64,000 bases of DNA from Halopiger djelfimassiliensis. Lineage in GTDB: Archaea; Halobacteriota; Halobacteria; Halobacteriales; Natrialbaceae. The position numbers and the translations under genes were made by a program. Below the pieces are notes generated by a model that was not told where the DNA came from, made no database searches, and saw only the letters and a program-made list of their open reading frames with translations. Location: the NCBI RefSeq assembly GCF_000455365.1, contig NZ_HG315688.1:124001-188000 (forward strand), given 5' to 3'. Below, in pieces: positions 26,727 through 36,399 of the stretch (positions are counted from its first letter, which is position 1; every line of letters starts with the position of its first letter).

Positions 26727-27884
26727 CTACAGCTCGTTCAGTTTCCGCAGGAGCTGGCCGCGGTACTCCTCGTCGCTCGTGACGCCCTTGAGTTCGAGGA
26801 CGTTGCGCTCGAGTTTATCCAGCGCGACCCGGAAGGCGTTCTCCGCGCCGTAGCCCTCGCCGGTGCCGGCGACCTGCCCCTTGTTCGTCCGGAGACGGAC
26901 CTGACAGTGGACCAGCGGCGTCCCCCGGAGCTTCTCTTTGTGCTCCTTGAAGCGGACGTGCGCGTGAACGACCTGCATGTCGGCGTACTTGTCGGCGACG
27001 TCCTCGATGCTCTCGACGATCGATTCCCGGGTGATCGTATCGAGCATCGAGATGTTCGTGATCTGGACGTCCATGCGTTCCTCCTCGGTGAACGTCAGCG
27101 CACGCAGGACGTCGGTCTTGGTGATGACGCCGATGACGACGCGGTCGTCGTCCTCCGGCGTGACCATCAGGCCGGCGAAATCGTTCTCGAGCATCGTCTC
27201 GACGGCGTCCTTGGCGGTCGCGTCGAGCGTCGTCGTCTCCACGGGACTGGTCATGATGTCGTAGACCGGCACGTCGAGCATCCGCTGGGTATCCCCGACC
27301 CGGTCGCCGGTCGTCGTCGAATTGCTCTTGCGGATGACGAAGTCGGCGATGTCGTGGGTGGTCACGACGCCCGCGAGGAACCCGTTTTCGTTTACCACCG
27401 GCAGCCGGGAGATGCCGTGTTCGCGCAGGTGGTTGATCGCCTTGCCGATCCCCTCATCCTCCTGAATCGTAACCGGATCGGCCGTGTAGATGTCCTCGAC
27501 GGTGAGCGTATCGAGGTTGTCAAGCACCGCCTCGAGAATGGCGTCGTCGGTGATGACCCCCCAGAGTTCGCCGTTTTCGAAGACCGGCGCGACCTTCTCG
27601 TTGCTCTCGACGAGCACGCGTGCGGTCTCCCGGACGTCTTCGTTCCGGGCGACCTTCGGGGCCGGCGAGTTGCGGCTGGGTTTGGTGAGTGCCGCCACCT
27701 TCGCGTCGTCCTCAACGTGGGACTGGAGGACTTCCCGCTCGCTGATGACGCCCTCGTACTCCCCATCGTTGGTGACGATGATGCCCTTGGGGTTGCCGTC
27801 CTCGAAGGTAGAACGGATCTTCCCCATCCGTGTCCCGACGTCGACCTCGATGTAATCCTGGGTGGCGATATCAGCGATATTCAT
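26727..27884 (-). CDS. Four-CBS-domain protein with a C-terminal HPF/S30AE-like domain
   Basis: The ATG at 27884 gives 385 residues. Two tandem CBS pairs cover about residues 1-270 (MNIADIATQDYIEVD, VEDIYTADPVTIQEDEG, VPVYDIMTSPVETTTLDATAKDAVE, HGISRLPVVNENGFLAGVVTTHDIADFV). The last 105 residues (MDVQITNISMLDTITRESIVESIEDV, VVHAHVRFKEHKEK, VHCQVRLRTNKGQVAGTGEGYGAENAF) show the beta-alpha-beta-beta-beta-alpha pattern of hibernation factors. CBS pairs bind adenosine nucleotides, so the protein could link energy state to ribosome inactivation; that role is inference. Longer in-frame starts run into the divergent gene and are not supported. Confidence 0.9.
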   Translation of the reverse strand: MNIADIATQDYIEVDVGTRMGKIRSTFEDGNPKGIIVTNDGEYEGVISEREVLQSHVEDDAKVAALTKPSRNSPAPKVARNEDVRETARVLVESNEKVAPVFENGELWGVITDDAILEAVLDNLDTLTVEDIYTADPVTIQEDEGIGKAINHLREHGISRLPVVNENGFLAGVVTTHDIADFVIRKSNSTTTGDRVGDTQRMLDVPVYDIMTSPVETTTLDATAKDAVETMLENDFAGLMVTPEDDDRVVIGVITKTDVLRALTFTEEERMDVQITNISMLDTITRESIVESIEDVADKYADMQVVHAHVRFKEHKEKLRGTPLVHCQVRLRTNKGQVAGTGEGYGAENAFRVALDKLERNVLELKGVTSDEEYRGQLLRKLNEL

Positions 27885-28001
27885 CCTTCTACCGTGATAT
27901 ACTGGCGCAGGGGTTTTGAAGATACTGCCTGTTCCCACATCCACGCGGCCTTCGTCTGGGCCACGGGAACGCTCTTGGGCCTCACCGGTGAACGGTCCCC
28001 C

Positions 28002-28307
28002 ATGCCGCTCGATATCACTGTCCTCGGCCGATACACGTACCTCGCAACCGAACTGTTCTGGGGTGCCGTCGCGGCCCTGTTGCTTCGTCGCGCGAACGCG
28101 CTTCGGAAGGCAGCGGTAACGATCCTCGCGCTGTACCCGATCGCCTACGTCTGGGACCGCTACACGCTCGCCGTCGGCGTCTTCGATATCAAACTCCGGA
28201 CCGGCATCGACGTCGCCGGCATCCCGCTCGAGGAACACCTGTTTATGGCCGTCGTCCCCGGACTCGTCGTCGGAGTCCACGAGACGATTTTCGGCGGACG
28301 GGAATAG
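28002..28307 (+). CDS. Small lycopene-cyclase-domain membrane protein
   Basis: The 101-residue protein has three membrane helices and the signature IPLEEHLFM, the conserved Glu-Glu motif of heterodimeric (CarR/CrtYcd-type) lycopene cyclase domains, preceded by YVWDRYTLAVGVFD. Haloarchaeal CrtY normally has two such domains (over 200 residues), so this is a single-domain relative. Whether it cyclises lycopene alone, pairs with another subunit, or has another role cannot be told. It is divergent from the CBS gene (117-base gap). Confidence 0.8.
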   Translation: MPLDITVLGRYTYLATELFWGAVAALLLRRANALRKAAVTILALYPIAYVWDRYTLAVGVFDIKLRTGIDVAGIPLEEHLFMAVVPGLVVGVHETIFGGRE

Positions 28308-28393
28308 CCGCCGGTTCGACCGGGACGCGGGACGGTATCAGTTCGTGAGAGCGATCGGGGGCATTTTATTTCATGCCATAGACATTCGACGTA

Positions 28394-29161
28394 ATGGTAG
28401 GACGTCGTCCGGAGCACCGACGGGAGTCCCGCGAGCAACGGAATCGGGGCGTCCTTCGCTCGCTGGTTCGGTTGTGCGTCGCCGCCGCCCTCCTGTGCGG
28501 CCTCGTTTTCGGGACTATGGTTCTTTCCCCGTACGCGCTCGAGAGCCTCGACGATCTCGGAACCGTCGACGACATCCGCTTCGGGGATCGGCCGTCGCCC
28601 AGCTCCGACCCCCCGCCGGCCGGCGAACGCGATCCGGAAGTTACGGACCCCAACGATCCGGGTGAATCGAGCTACGAGACCGACATCGAGGCGGTCTCCT
28701 CCGAAACCGTCGAGGACTTCGTCCACGCCGAGGTCAACGACCGACGAGCCGAACACGGCCTCGGCCCCCTCGAGTGGGACGGAACCGTCGGCTCGGTCGC
28801 CCGCGCCCACAGCTACGACATGGCCGACCGGGAGTACTTCGGCCACACGAACCCCGACGGCGACGGGCCGTACGACCGGTTTACCGCCGTCGACGATTAC
28901 TGTCAGGGCTACGGCGAAAACATCGCCCTGACGTGGGTCGACAGGTCCGTCGAAGAACCCGGCGGCAACGGGATCGTCACGTATCGGACGGCCGAGGCCG
29001 TCGCTACCGGCCTCGTCAACCAGTGGATGAACTCGACCGATCATCGCGACGCGATCCTCGAGAACCACGACACACCCGGGTGGGACCGTGCCGGCGTCGG
29101 CGTCTACATCACCGATGAGGGGCAGGTCTATGCGTCACAGAACTTCTGTCACGAGTGGTGA
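28394..29161 (+). CDS. CAP-domain (SCP/PR-1) extracellular protein
   Basis: The 255-residue protein has a basic N-terminus, one membrane anchor (about residues 25-50), an Asp/Pro-rich linker and a C-terminal CAP domain. The domain starts VEDFVHAEVNDRRAEHGLGPLEWD and carries the family His motifs ARAHSYDMADREYFGHTNPDG and QWMNSTDHRDAILENHDTPGWDRAGVGVYI. It is probably membrane-anchored with the CAP domain outside. The biochemical activity of archaeal CAP proteins is unknown. Confidence 0.9.
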   Translation: MVGRRPEHRRESREQRNRGVLRSLVRLCVAAALLCGLVFGTMVLSPYALESLDDLGTVDDIRFGDRPSPSSDPPPAGERDPEVTDPNDPGESSYETDIEAVSSETVEDFVHAEVNDRRAEHGLGPLEWDGTVGSVARAHSYDMADREYFGHTNPDGDGPYDRFTAVDDYCQGYGENIALTWVDRSVEEPGGNGIVTYRTAEAVATGLVNQWMNSTDHRDAILENHDTPGWDRAGVGVYITDEGQVYASQNFCHEW

Positions 29162-29211
29162 TCGGCCGCGACGACTTGCATATTCTTGGGACTGCCCACC
29201 GTAGCCCCGCT

Positions 29212-29997
29212 ATGGACGTCTCGGAGACGCTCGTCGCGATCTATCGGACAGCAAGCGACCGGGACATCACGTTCCTCGCGGCCGGGTTCGCCTACTACGC
29301 GTTCGTCTCGTTGATTCCGCTGGTCCTGCTGGCGCTGGTCGTCGGGTCGTTACTCGGCGGCGAAGACGCGGCCGAACGGCTGATACTGGTCGCCGGGGAC
29401 TTCCTGCCGGAGGCGGGGAAAACGCTGGTCTCCGACGCGCTGACGACCGAATCCGGGCGAGCGGAGGCGACCGTCGTCGCGCTCGCCGTCGCCGCATGGG
29501 GCGCACTCAAGGTGTTTCGCGGCCTCAGCCTCGCGTTCGACAGGGTTTACGACGAGGTCACGGAGGAGACGCTGCTCGACCAGATCCGGGACGGACTCAC
29601 CGTGATCGTCGCGGGGGCGGGAGCGCTCTCTCTGATGCTCGTGATCGGAGCAGTACTCCGAGTTGCCGCGGATATGGTCCCGTTCTCCGGCGTGTTGAGT
29701 TGGCTGACGCTACTGGTCGGACTCGTGCTCGTCTTCCTGCCGATCTACTACGTGTTACCGCCCGTTCGGGTCGCTCTCGGGGAGATCCTCCCGGGTGCGG
29801 TCTTCGCCGCCGTCGGCTGGACGGTCCTCCAGATCGGGTTTCAGCTATACGCGGCAAACGCCGGTCGCTACCGGGCCTACGGAGCCGTCGGTGCGGTACT
29901 TCTGTTCGTCACCTGGCTGTACTTCGCCGGCATCCTCGTGTTGCTCGGCGCAGTGGTCAACGTCGTCCTCTCGAGACCGGCGCTTGCGGCCGACTGA
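29212..29997 (+). CDS. YihY/BrkB-family membrane protein
   Basis: The ATG at 29212 gives 261 residues (an upstream in-frame GTG at 29155 lies within the previous gene's end). It has six predicted helices and the family pattern: RDITFLAAGFAYYAFVSLIPLVLLAL, AAWGALKVFRGLSLAFDRVYDEV, LPPVRVALGEILPGAVFAAVGWTVLQIGFQLY and YGAVGAVLLFVTWLYFAGILVLLGAVVN. These proteins were once named RNase BN but are not nucleases; their role is unresolved. It follows the CAP gene by 50 bases. Confidence 0.93.
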   Translation: MDVSETLVAIYRTASDRDITFLAAGFAYYAFVSLIPLVLLALVVGSLLGGEDAAERLILVAGDFLPEAGKTLVSDALTTESGRAEATVVALAVAAWGALKVFRGLSLAFDRVYDEVTEETLLDQIRDGLTVIVAGAGALSLMLVIGAVLRVAADMVPFSGVLSWLTLLVGLVLVFLPIYYVLPPVRVALGEILPGAVFAAVGWTVLQIGFQLYAANAGRYRAYGAVGAVLLFVTWLYFAGILVLLGAVVNVVLSRPALAAD

Positions 29998-30133
29998 GTC
30001 CCCGTAGTCCGCGTCATCGACCGACTCGAGCCGAAGGAATCGGATCTTCGGACATCCCCCCGGTCGGCCGGTTCGTTTCTCGGACGGCCGCGGTGGGGAA
30101 AGGTTATGGTCTCGGGACCGACAGCCTCTCACG

Positions 30134-30742
30134 ATGAGCGACGAGCGATCACAGTCTCCGCCCGTCGATGGGAACGGGTCGGCCGACGGCTCCACGGATA
30201 TCGAGCCGGGCGGCGGTCCCCAGCGCGTCGTCTCCGAGGAGAGCGTCGACGACATCCTCGACTCGCTGGCCGAAACCAAATCCGGGGGCGCAGACGGGGC
30301 GACGCCGTCTTCCGACACAGCCGGCGGGACGGCGGCAGGTGCCGGAACGGCCGTCACAACTGCGGCCGACGAGGACGAGACCGAGGGCACGGAAAACGCC
30401 GGAGCGCCGGTCGAGACCGAGTCCGCGGACGACGGCACCGCCTCCGACCCGGACCCGGACGCGCTCGCGGCCCGCGTCGAACGCGGCGACGTCACCGGGG
30501 CGGACGTCCGAGCGGCCGAAGCCGGCGACGGGCGCGATCCGACGCCCGAAGTCGACGAGATCGACCTCTCGATGGACGACCTCGAGACCACGGAATCCGC
30601 GGCCGATCCCGACGGCGTTCCCGACGACGCGGGACCGCTTGCCGGATCGGTCGAGACGGATTCGGAGCCGGACGACTCGAATGCGGACGACGAGGACGAA
30701 ACGGGACTGCTGGGGCGGATCAAACGGTTCTTCTCGCGGTGA
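30134..30742 (+). CDS. Low-complexity acidic haloarchaeal protein
   Basis: The 202-residue protein is dominated by Asp, Glu, Gly, Ala and Thr and looks disordered. Two short ordered-looking pieces are SVDDILDSLAETK (residues 35-47) and a C-terminal basic amphipathic tail, GLLGRIKRFFSR, that could touch membrane or nucleic acid. EIDLSMDDLE near 138 recurs in haloarchaeal acidic proteins. It is haloarchaea-type, function unknown. Coding is supported by the strong acidic bias in this frame alone. Confidence 0.7.
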   Translation: MSDERSQSPPVDGNGSADGSTDIEPGGGPQRVVSEESVDDILDSLAETKSGGADGATPSSDTAGGTAAGAGTAVTTAADEDETEGTENAGAPVETESADDGTASDPDPDALAARVERGDVTGADVRAAEAGDGRDPTPEVDEIDLSMDDLETTESAADPDGVPDDAGPLAGSVETDSEPDDSNADDEDETGLLGRIKRFFSR

Positions 30743-31010
30743 CGGGCCAGTCGATTCGTCCGCTTTTACGGTTCGGTTACGGTCAACGATACCGGAACGT
30801 CCTGACCGTGCTCGAAAACTCGAGTGGCGTTCGCAACCGATCGCGCGAATAGCGCCGACCGACACGGACGACCCGTATTCGAGCGAGCGCTGCTCGAGGA
30901 CACTCGGTTCTTTTGCCGTTGAGTGGCGTGCTCGTCGCTTCTCACATGGAGTTGTTAGCTGAGGACGTACCGGACGTCGATCTTCCTGATTGGACCGCTC
31001 GGTTATCCAT

Positions 31011-31631
31011 CTACTCCGTTTCAATTACAGCGATCCGTTCGATATCGTCCTCAAAGAGAACGATCGAGTCGGTAACACCGTCTTGAAACGGCTGTTCCGT
31101 TTCTTCGTCCACCCAATACACGTCGTCGAGCCACAACTGACGAGGCTTTTCGATCCGACTGTACTCGACTACCCGGCCAATGATACGGGCGTTGCTCGGT
31201 GTTTTGACCCGAACCCGTTTCGCGTTATCCATCGCCCCTTCCCATGGTTGGCGTCTATGTCGCTGCACGTCTTGACGGCTCCAGAAACGATCACGGAGCC
31301 ATCCTCGTGTCTCATAAATCAGTTCTAACGAATAAACAGCGCCGAGTAAAAGCGTAATCACCGCATAAATCAAAACCAGCTGTGGCTGGAACTCCGGATC
31401 GAAAAACACGTTCTCGAGTTGGGAAAGCTCCGTTATCGGCCCATAGAGGACCTGATATAGCCAGATGAATATCGCGTTGGTTACCAGACTGGAGATCAAA
31501 CTAGCGATCAGTATTTTGAAACGCGAGGGGTTCCGCTCGACGACACCGATGCTGATGGCAAGCATCACGGAAACGAACCCCGGTGCGACGAATGCAGCTA
31601 ATGCACCGATGCTAAGGGAATTAAACGGCAT
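31011..31631 (-). CDS. DUF6338-type membrane protein
   Basis: The 206-residue protein starts MPFNSLSIGALAAFVAPGFVSVMLAISIG and has three membrane helices (residues about 5-30, 38-60, 85-105). A cytosolic C-terminal domain follows (GRVVEYSRIEKPRQLWLDDVYWVDEE) that resembles a small beta-barrel. The family is found sporadically in bacteria and archaea with unknown function. GC content is clearly lower than the surroundings and codon use is less GC-skewed, suggesting transfer. It follows a small hydrophilic gene by six bases and lies beside the 3' end of tRNA-Val. Confidence 0.85.
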   Translation of the reverse strand: MPFNSLSIGALAAFVAPGFVSVMLAISIGVVERNPSRFKILIASLISSLVTNAIFIWLYQVLYGPITELSQLENVFFDPEFQPQLVLIYAVITLLLGAVYSLELIYETRGWLRDRFWSRQDVQRHRRQPWEGAMDNAKRVRVKTPSNARIIGRVVEYSRIEKPRQLWLDDVYWVDEETEQPFQDGVTDSIVLFEDDIERIAVIETE

Positions 31632-31637
31632 TCGTCA

Positions 31638-31880
31638 CTATTCGTCCGACGATTTCTGATCGGAGTTCCCCGATGACCGGTTTTTTCCTCCTTCTTCGCT
31701 GGGAATGTATCCAGCGCCGTCGTCCGGCGACCAGCCACTGGTGGTGACTTCCGATGAATCGTCGGTCGTCTTTTTCTTGGACCCCTGTACTTCGTGAGTT
31801 TTCCGTTTACTCTTTGAATATTCGCTAGAAGACGAATCAGACCGGTTTTCGGACGATTCTGAGTCGCTTTTATCACTCAT
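31638..31880 (-). CDS. Small Ser/Lys/Asp-rich hydrophilic protein, partner of the DUF6338 gene
   Basis: From the ATG at 31880 the product is 80 residues (MSDKSDSESSENRSDSSSS), hydrophilic and probably disordered; an ATG at 31940 would add 20 residues. It ends six bases before the DUF6338 start, so the two are likely co-transcribed. No family recognised. The low GC matches its partner rather than the chromosome. Confidence 0.65.
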   Translation of the reverse strand: MSDKSDSESSENRSDSSSSEYSKSKRKTHEVQGSKKKTTDDSSEVTTSGWSPDDGAGYIPSEEGGKNRSSGNSDQKSSDE

Positions 31881-32141
31881 ACATTGATGTTCTTCACAGT
31901 TACCAAAAATCTTAGCCACTGTCTGCATACTCTCTCCCAAACTCTCTCCCGGAGGTGGTAGTCGTATGTTTTTTCGGGATTTTAGCCAGTTACACTTGTG
32001 GCCATAGTAAACTGAACAGTCACGGAAACGCTATCTACGGACGAGTTGGACGCTGAAGCGATCCGTCTCGGACTGTGACTCGTCCGGTTCGAACTGTCGT
32101 AACGATCGCCCCGCTTCGCTCGTCGGTTATTCCGTCAGAAA

Positions 32142-32216
32142 TGGGTTGGGGCAGATTTGAACTGCCGGCCTCCTCCATGTCAAGGAGGTGTCATAACCAG
32201 ACTAGACCACCAACCC
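32142..32216 (-). tRNA. tRNA-Val (anticodon GAC)
   Basis: On the minus strand the sequence folds as a full cloverleaf. The acceptor stem pairs GGGTTGG with CCAACCC plus discriminator A, the anticodon stem CCTCC/GGAGG closes loop TTGACAT (anticodon GAC, plus-strand 32179-32181), and the T-arm GGCAG/CTGCC closes loop TTCAAAT. No intron and no encoded CCA. Its 3' end (32142) faces the low-GC DUF6338 patch. Confidence 0.95.
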
Positions 32217-32332
32217 GCCTGGCTTCGTTTTCCTCTGCACTCGTTCGTTGCCGGCCACCATAATTGAAGGTTTCGAATCGGCCGCCGTACGCGGTTGACC
32301 CACACGGGCACCTCCGACACGCTTAAGTCGAT

Positions 32333-32379
32333 GTACTTATTTGATCATTGTAAGACAACTACGTACATTGGTGATCAGT
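32333..32379 (+). promoter_or_regulatory. trp operon promoter with two TGATCA palindromes
   Basis: A TATA-like element, gtacttattt (32333-32342), lies 38-47 bases before the trpD ATG at 32380. The six-base palindrome TGATCA occurs at 32342-32347 and again at 32372-32377, exactly 30 bases apart, one overlapping the TATA end and one next to the start codon. This is a good position for a repressor dimer or tetramer, but no regulator is known to bind it from this sequence alone. Confidence 0.55.
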
Positions 32380-33402
32380 ATGAAGGAGTACGTCGAACGG
32401 GTGACCGAGGGTCAAGACCTCACGCAGTCGGATGCTCGAGCCGCTTCGGCGGCGGTTTTCGAGGATGCGACCGATGCACAGATCGGCGCGCTGCTGGCGG
32501 GGCTGCGCGCGAAAGGTGAAACGGAGGCGGAGATCGCGGGCTTTGCCGAGGGGATGCGCGAGGCGGCGCGAACGATCACGCCGGACCGGGAGCCACTGGT
32601 CGACACCTGCGGAACGGGTGGCGACGACTACGACACGATCAACGTCTCGACGACGAGCGCGATCGTCGCCGCCGGGGCGGGCGTGCCGATCGCCAAACAC
32701 GGAAACTACTCCGTCTCATCGTCGTCGGGAAGCGCGGACGTCCTCGAGGAGGTCGGCGTCGACGTCGAGGCCGAGCCGCCGGCCGTCGAAGCGGCGATCG
32801 AGGACGACGGTATCGGGTTCATGCTCGCGCCGGTGTTTCACCCAGCGATGAAAGCCGTCATCGGCCCCCGAAAGGAACTCGGGATGCGAACGATCTTCAA
32901 CGTGCTCGGCCCCCTCACGAACCCCGCGGGCGCGGACGCACAGGTCGTCGGCGTCTACGACCCCGATCTCGTTCCCGTGCTCGGCGACTCGCTTGCACGC
33001 ATGGACGTCGAACGCGCGCTGGTCGTCCACGGTTCCGGGACCGACGAGATCGCGATCCACGGCGAAACGATCGCCGCCGAAGTCGACGGCACGTCGGTCG
33101 AGGAGTACACGCTCGAGCCGTCCGATCTGGGCCTCGAGAAGCACGCAATCGACGACATCGCGGGCGGCAGCCCCGCGGAGAACGCGCGCGATCTCCGCGG
33201 GATCGTCACCGGCGACGTGACGGGGGCGAAACGCGACGTGATCCTCGCGAACGCGGGCGCTGCGATCTACGTCGCGGGCGAGGCCGACTCGCTCGCGGAC
33301 GGTGTCGCGGTCGCACGCGAAGCAATCGACGCCGGCGACGCGGCGACGAAGCTCGACCGGCTCCGGTCGGCGGCGGAGCCGAAGCCGGAACGGGGACGAT
33401 GA
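32380..33402 (+). CDS. trpD: Anthranilate phosphoribosyltransferase
   Basis: TrpD couples anthranilate to PRPP, the second step of tryptophan synthesis. The protein has 340 residues from the ATG at 32380. It has the PRPP-binding motif DTCGTGGDDYDTINVST, the KHGNYSVSSSSGSADVLEEVGV substrate loop, FMLAPVFHPAMK, and GPLTNPAGA. This is first in a tight trpDFEG operon; its end overlaps trpF by four bases (ATGA). Confidence 0.97.
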   Translation: MKEYVERVTEGQDLTQSDARAASAAVFEDATDAQIGALLAGLRAKGETEAEIAGFAEGMREAARTITPDREPLVDTCGTGGDDYDTINVSTTSAIVAAGAGVPIAKHGNYSVSSSSGSADVLEEVGVDVEAEPPAVEAAIEDDGIGFMLAPVFHPAMKAVIGPRKELGMRTIFNVLGPLTNPAGADAQVVGVYDPDLVPVLGDSLARMDVERALVVHGSGTDEIAIHGETIAAEVDGTSVEEYTLEPSDLGLEKHAIDDIAGGSPAENARDLRGIVTGDVTGAKRDVILANAGAAIYVAGEADSLADGVAVAREAIDAGDAATKLDRLRSAAEPKPERGR

Positions 33403-34049
33403 CGCGGGTAAAGATCTGCGGCGTAACGAACGCGGCCGACCTCGAGACGGCGGCCGACGCCGGGGCCGATGCGGTGGGGATCATCTGTGACGTCTCAGTC
33501 GACACGCCTCGCGAGGTAGCGCTCGAGCGGGCCGCTTCCCTCGTGGACGCGGCCCCGCCGTTCGTGACGACCGTTCTCGTGACGATGCCGTCGGACCTCG
33601 AGCGCGCGATCGAACTGGTCGAAGCGATCGAACCGGATGCGGTCCAGTTCCACGGCGGTATCCAGCCGGGTGACCTCGCGTACCTGCGTTCGAACGTCGA
33701 CGCCACGCTGTTGCTCGCGGTCGCGGCCGACGACGTGTCGGCCGCCGAAGCCTACGACGATGTCGTCGACGGGCTCGTCGTCGACACGCCGGACGAGGAC
33801 GGCGGTGGCGGAACCGGACGAACGCACGACTGGGAGCGGACCCGGCTGGCCGTTGCCGGCCTCGAGTCGCCGTTGATCCTCGCGGGCGGACTCACGCCCG
33901 CCAACGTCGCGGATGCGGTCCGGACGGTCGACCCCTTCGCCGTCGACGTCGCAAGCGGCGTGGAGTCGGACGGCGGCGTCAAGGATGCGGCCGCCGTGCG
34001 GTCGTTCGTCGAGCGCGCCAAGAACGCCATGCGGAAAGCGGAGCCGTAA
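33399..34049 (+). CDS. trpF: N-(5'-phosphoribosyl)anthranilate isomerase
   Basis: The 216-residue (beta/alpha)8 enzyme rearranges phosphoribosyl-anthranilate in the third step of tryptophan synthesis. It begins MTRVKICGVTN with the catalytic Cys, and contains GADAVGIICDVSVDTPR, PDAVQFHGG, DGLVVDTPDEDGGGGTGRTHDW (catalytic Asp region) and LAGGLTPANV, with ASGVESDGGVKD near the C-terminus. Its ATG overlaps the trpD stop, and it is two bases from trpE. Confidence 0.96.
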   Translation: MTRVKICGVTNAADLETAADAGADAVGIICDVSVDTPREVALERAASLVDAAPPFVTTVLVTMPSDLERAIELVEAIEPDAVQFHGGIQPGDLAYLRSNVDATLLLAVAADDVSAAEAYDDVVDGLVVDTPDEDGGGGTGRTHDWERTRLAVAGLESPLILAGGLTPANVADAVRTVDPFAVDVASGVESDGGVKDAAAVRSFVERAKNAMRKAEP

Positions 34050-34051
34050 CC

Positions 34052-35742
34052 ATGTCCGACTCCGAACCCGATCGGTCGGCTGCCGACCCGGCGGCGCTCG
34101 ACATCGATCGGGAAACGTTCCGCGAGCACGCTGGCGGCCGCGACGACCGGCCGGTCGTCGTCCGTGCGGGCACGACGCTGGACGTCGAGACGACGCCGCT
34201 GGCAGCCTACGCCGCCCTCACCGGTCGCACAGCCGCGAGCGATCGGGACCGTTCGACGTACGCGTTCCTGCTCGAGAGCGCCGAGAAGACGGCCTCGAGC
34301 GATCCGGACGGCGCGTTCCGGCCCAGCTCGGCCGACGCGGAACGCCATGCCCGGTACTCGTACGTCGGCTACGATCCCGAGGCCGTAATCACCGTCGAGT
34401 CCGGCGACGCGGCCGTCGACGCCCTCTCCCCGGACGCCCCGCTCGAGTTCATCGACGCCGATCCCGAAAACGACGGGGACACCATCGACGCCCTCAGGGC
34501 GGCTCTGCCGGACGTTCGACTCGCGAACTTCCCCGATCACGACCGGCAACACCTCGAAGGCGGGTTCGTCGGCTTTCTCGCCTACGACGCCGTCTACGAT
34601 CTCTGGCTCGAGGAGGTCGGCCTCGAGCGGCCGGCGTCCCGGTTTCCGGACGCACAGTTCGTCCTGACGACGAAGACGCTCGCGTTCGACGAACGCGAAG
34701 GGACGGTGTCGATCGTCTTCACGCCGATCCTCGGCCCCGACGACGACCCCGACGTCGTCTACGACGAACTCAGTTCGGAGGCCGCTACGGTCGCGGAGAC
34801 GGTAGCCGAGTCCGGGACTCCAACGACCGGCGGTTTCGTCCGCGAGGACGAGGTGGCTGGCGCGAAAGTCGACTACGAGGAGAGCGTCCGCCGGGCCAAA
34901 GAGCGCGTCCTCGACGGCGATATCTATCAGGGCGTCATCTCCCGGACGCGGGAACTGTACGGCGAGATCGATCCGCTCGGGTTCTACGCGGCGATGCGTG
35001 AGGTCAACCCGTCGCCGTACATGTATCTGCTCGATCACGACGATCTGACGGTCGTCGGTGCGAGTCCGGAGACGCTGGTCTCCGTGCGCGGGCGCGAAGT
35101 ACTGTCGAATCCGATCGCAGGGACCTGCGACCGCGGTTCGAGTCCCGTCGAGGATCGCCGGCTGGCCGGCGAAATGCTGGCTGACGAGAAAGAACGCGCC
35201 GAACATACGATGCTGGTCGACCTCGCCCGAAACGACGTTCGCCGCGTCTCCGAGGCGGGGTCCGTCCGCGTCGAGGAGTTCATGAACGTCCTGAAGTACA
35301 GCCACGTCCAGCACATCGAGTCGACGGTCACGGGCGAACTGGCCGCCGATTCGGACGCGTTCGACGCGACGCGGGCCGCGTTCCCGGCCGGGACGCTCTC
35401 GGGAGCCCCGAAGATCCGCGCGATGGAGATCATCGACGCCCTCGAGTCGGAACCGCGCGGACTTTACGGCGGTGGCGTCGGCTACTTCTCCTGGTGTGGC
35501 GACGCCGACTTCGCGATCGTGATCCGGACGGCGACGGTCGAGGCCGAAGACGACCGCGACCGGATTACGATCCGCGCCGGCGCGGGGCTGGTCGCCGACA
35601 GCGATCCCGAAAACGAGTACGAAGAGACCGAGAAGAAGATGGGCGGCGTGCTCGCGGCGCTCGAGGAGATCACGGAGTCGACCACGGACGCCGATGGCGA
35701 ACGACACGCGGGCGATCTCGAGCCCGGACCGGAGGTGAGCCG

Positions 35743-35746
<4 letters not shown>
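34052..35746 (+). CDS. trpE: Anthranilate synthase component I
   Basis: TrpE makes anthranilate from chorismate with ammonia delivered by TrpG. The 564-residue protein has the tryptophan-binding motif LLES near residues 73-76, which indicates feedback inhibition. The catalytic region contains GGFVGFLAYDAVYD, DIYQGVISRTRELYG, NPSPYMYLLDHDDLTVVGASPETLV, NPIAGTCDRG, LVDLARNDVRRVS and FPAGTLSGAPKIRAMEIID. The first 30 residues are an acidic extension typical of haloarchaea. It overlaps trpG by four bases. Confidence 0.97.
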
Positions 35747-36363
<617 letters not shown>

Positions 36364-36399
36364 GCACAGTCCACAGAAACAGCCGGCGAAAACCGCGGT

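Noticed and set aside
31000-32216. Integrase or attachment-site duplicate for an element at tRNA-Val
   Set aside because: I looked for a copy of the tRNA 3' end left of the low-GC patch and for an integrase gene and found neither in the window, so only the composition argument remains.
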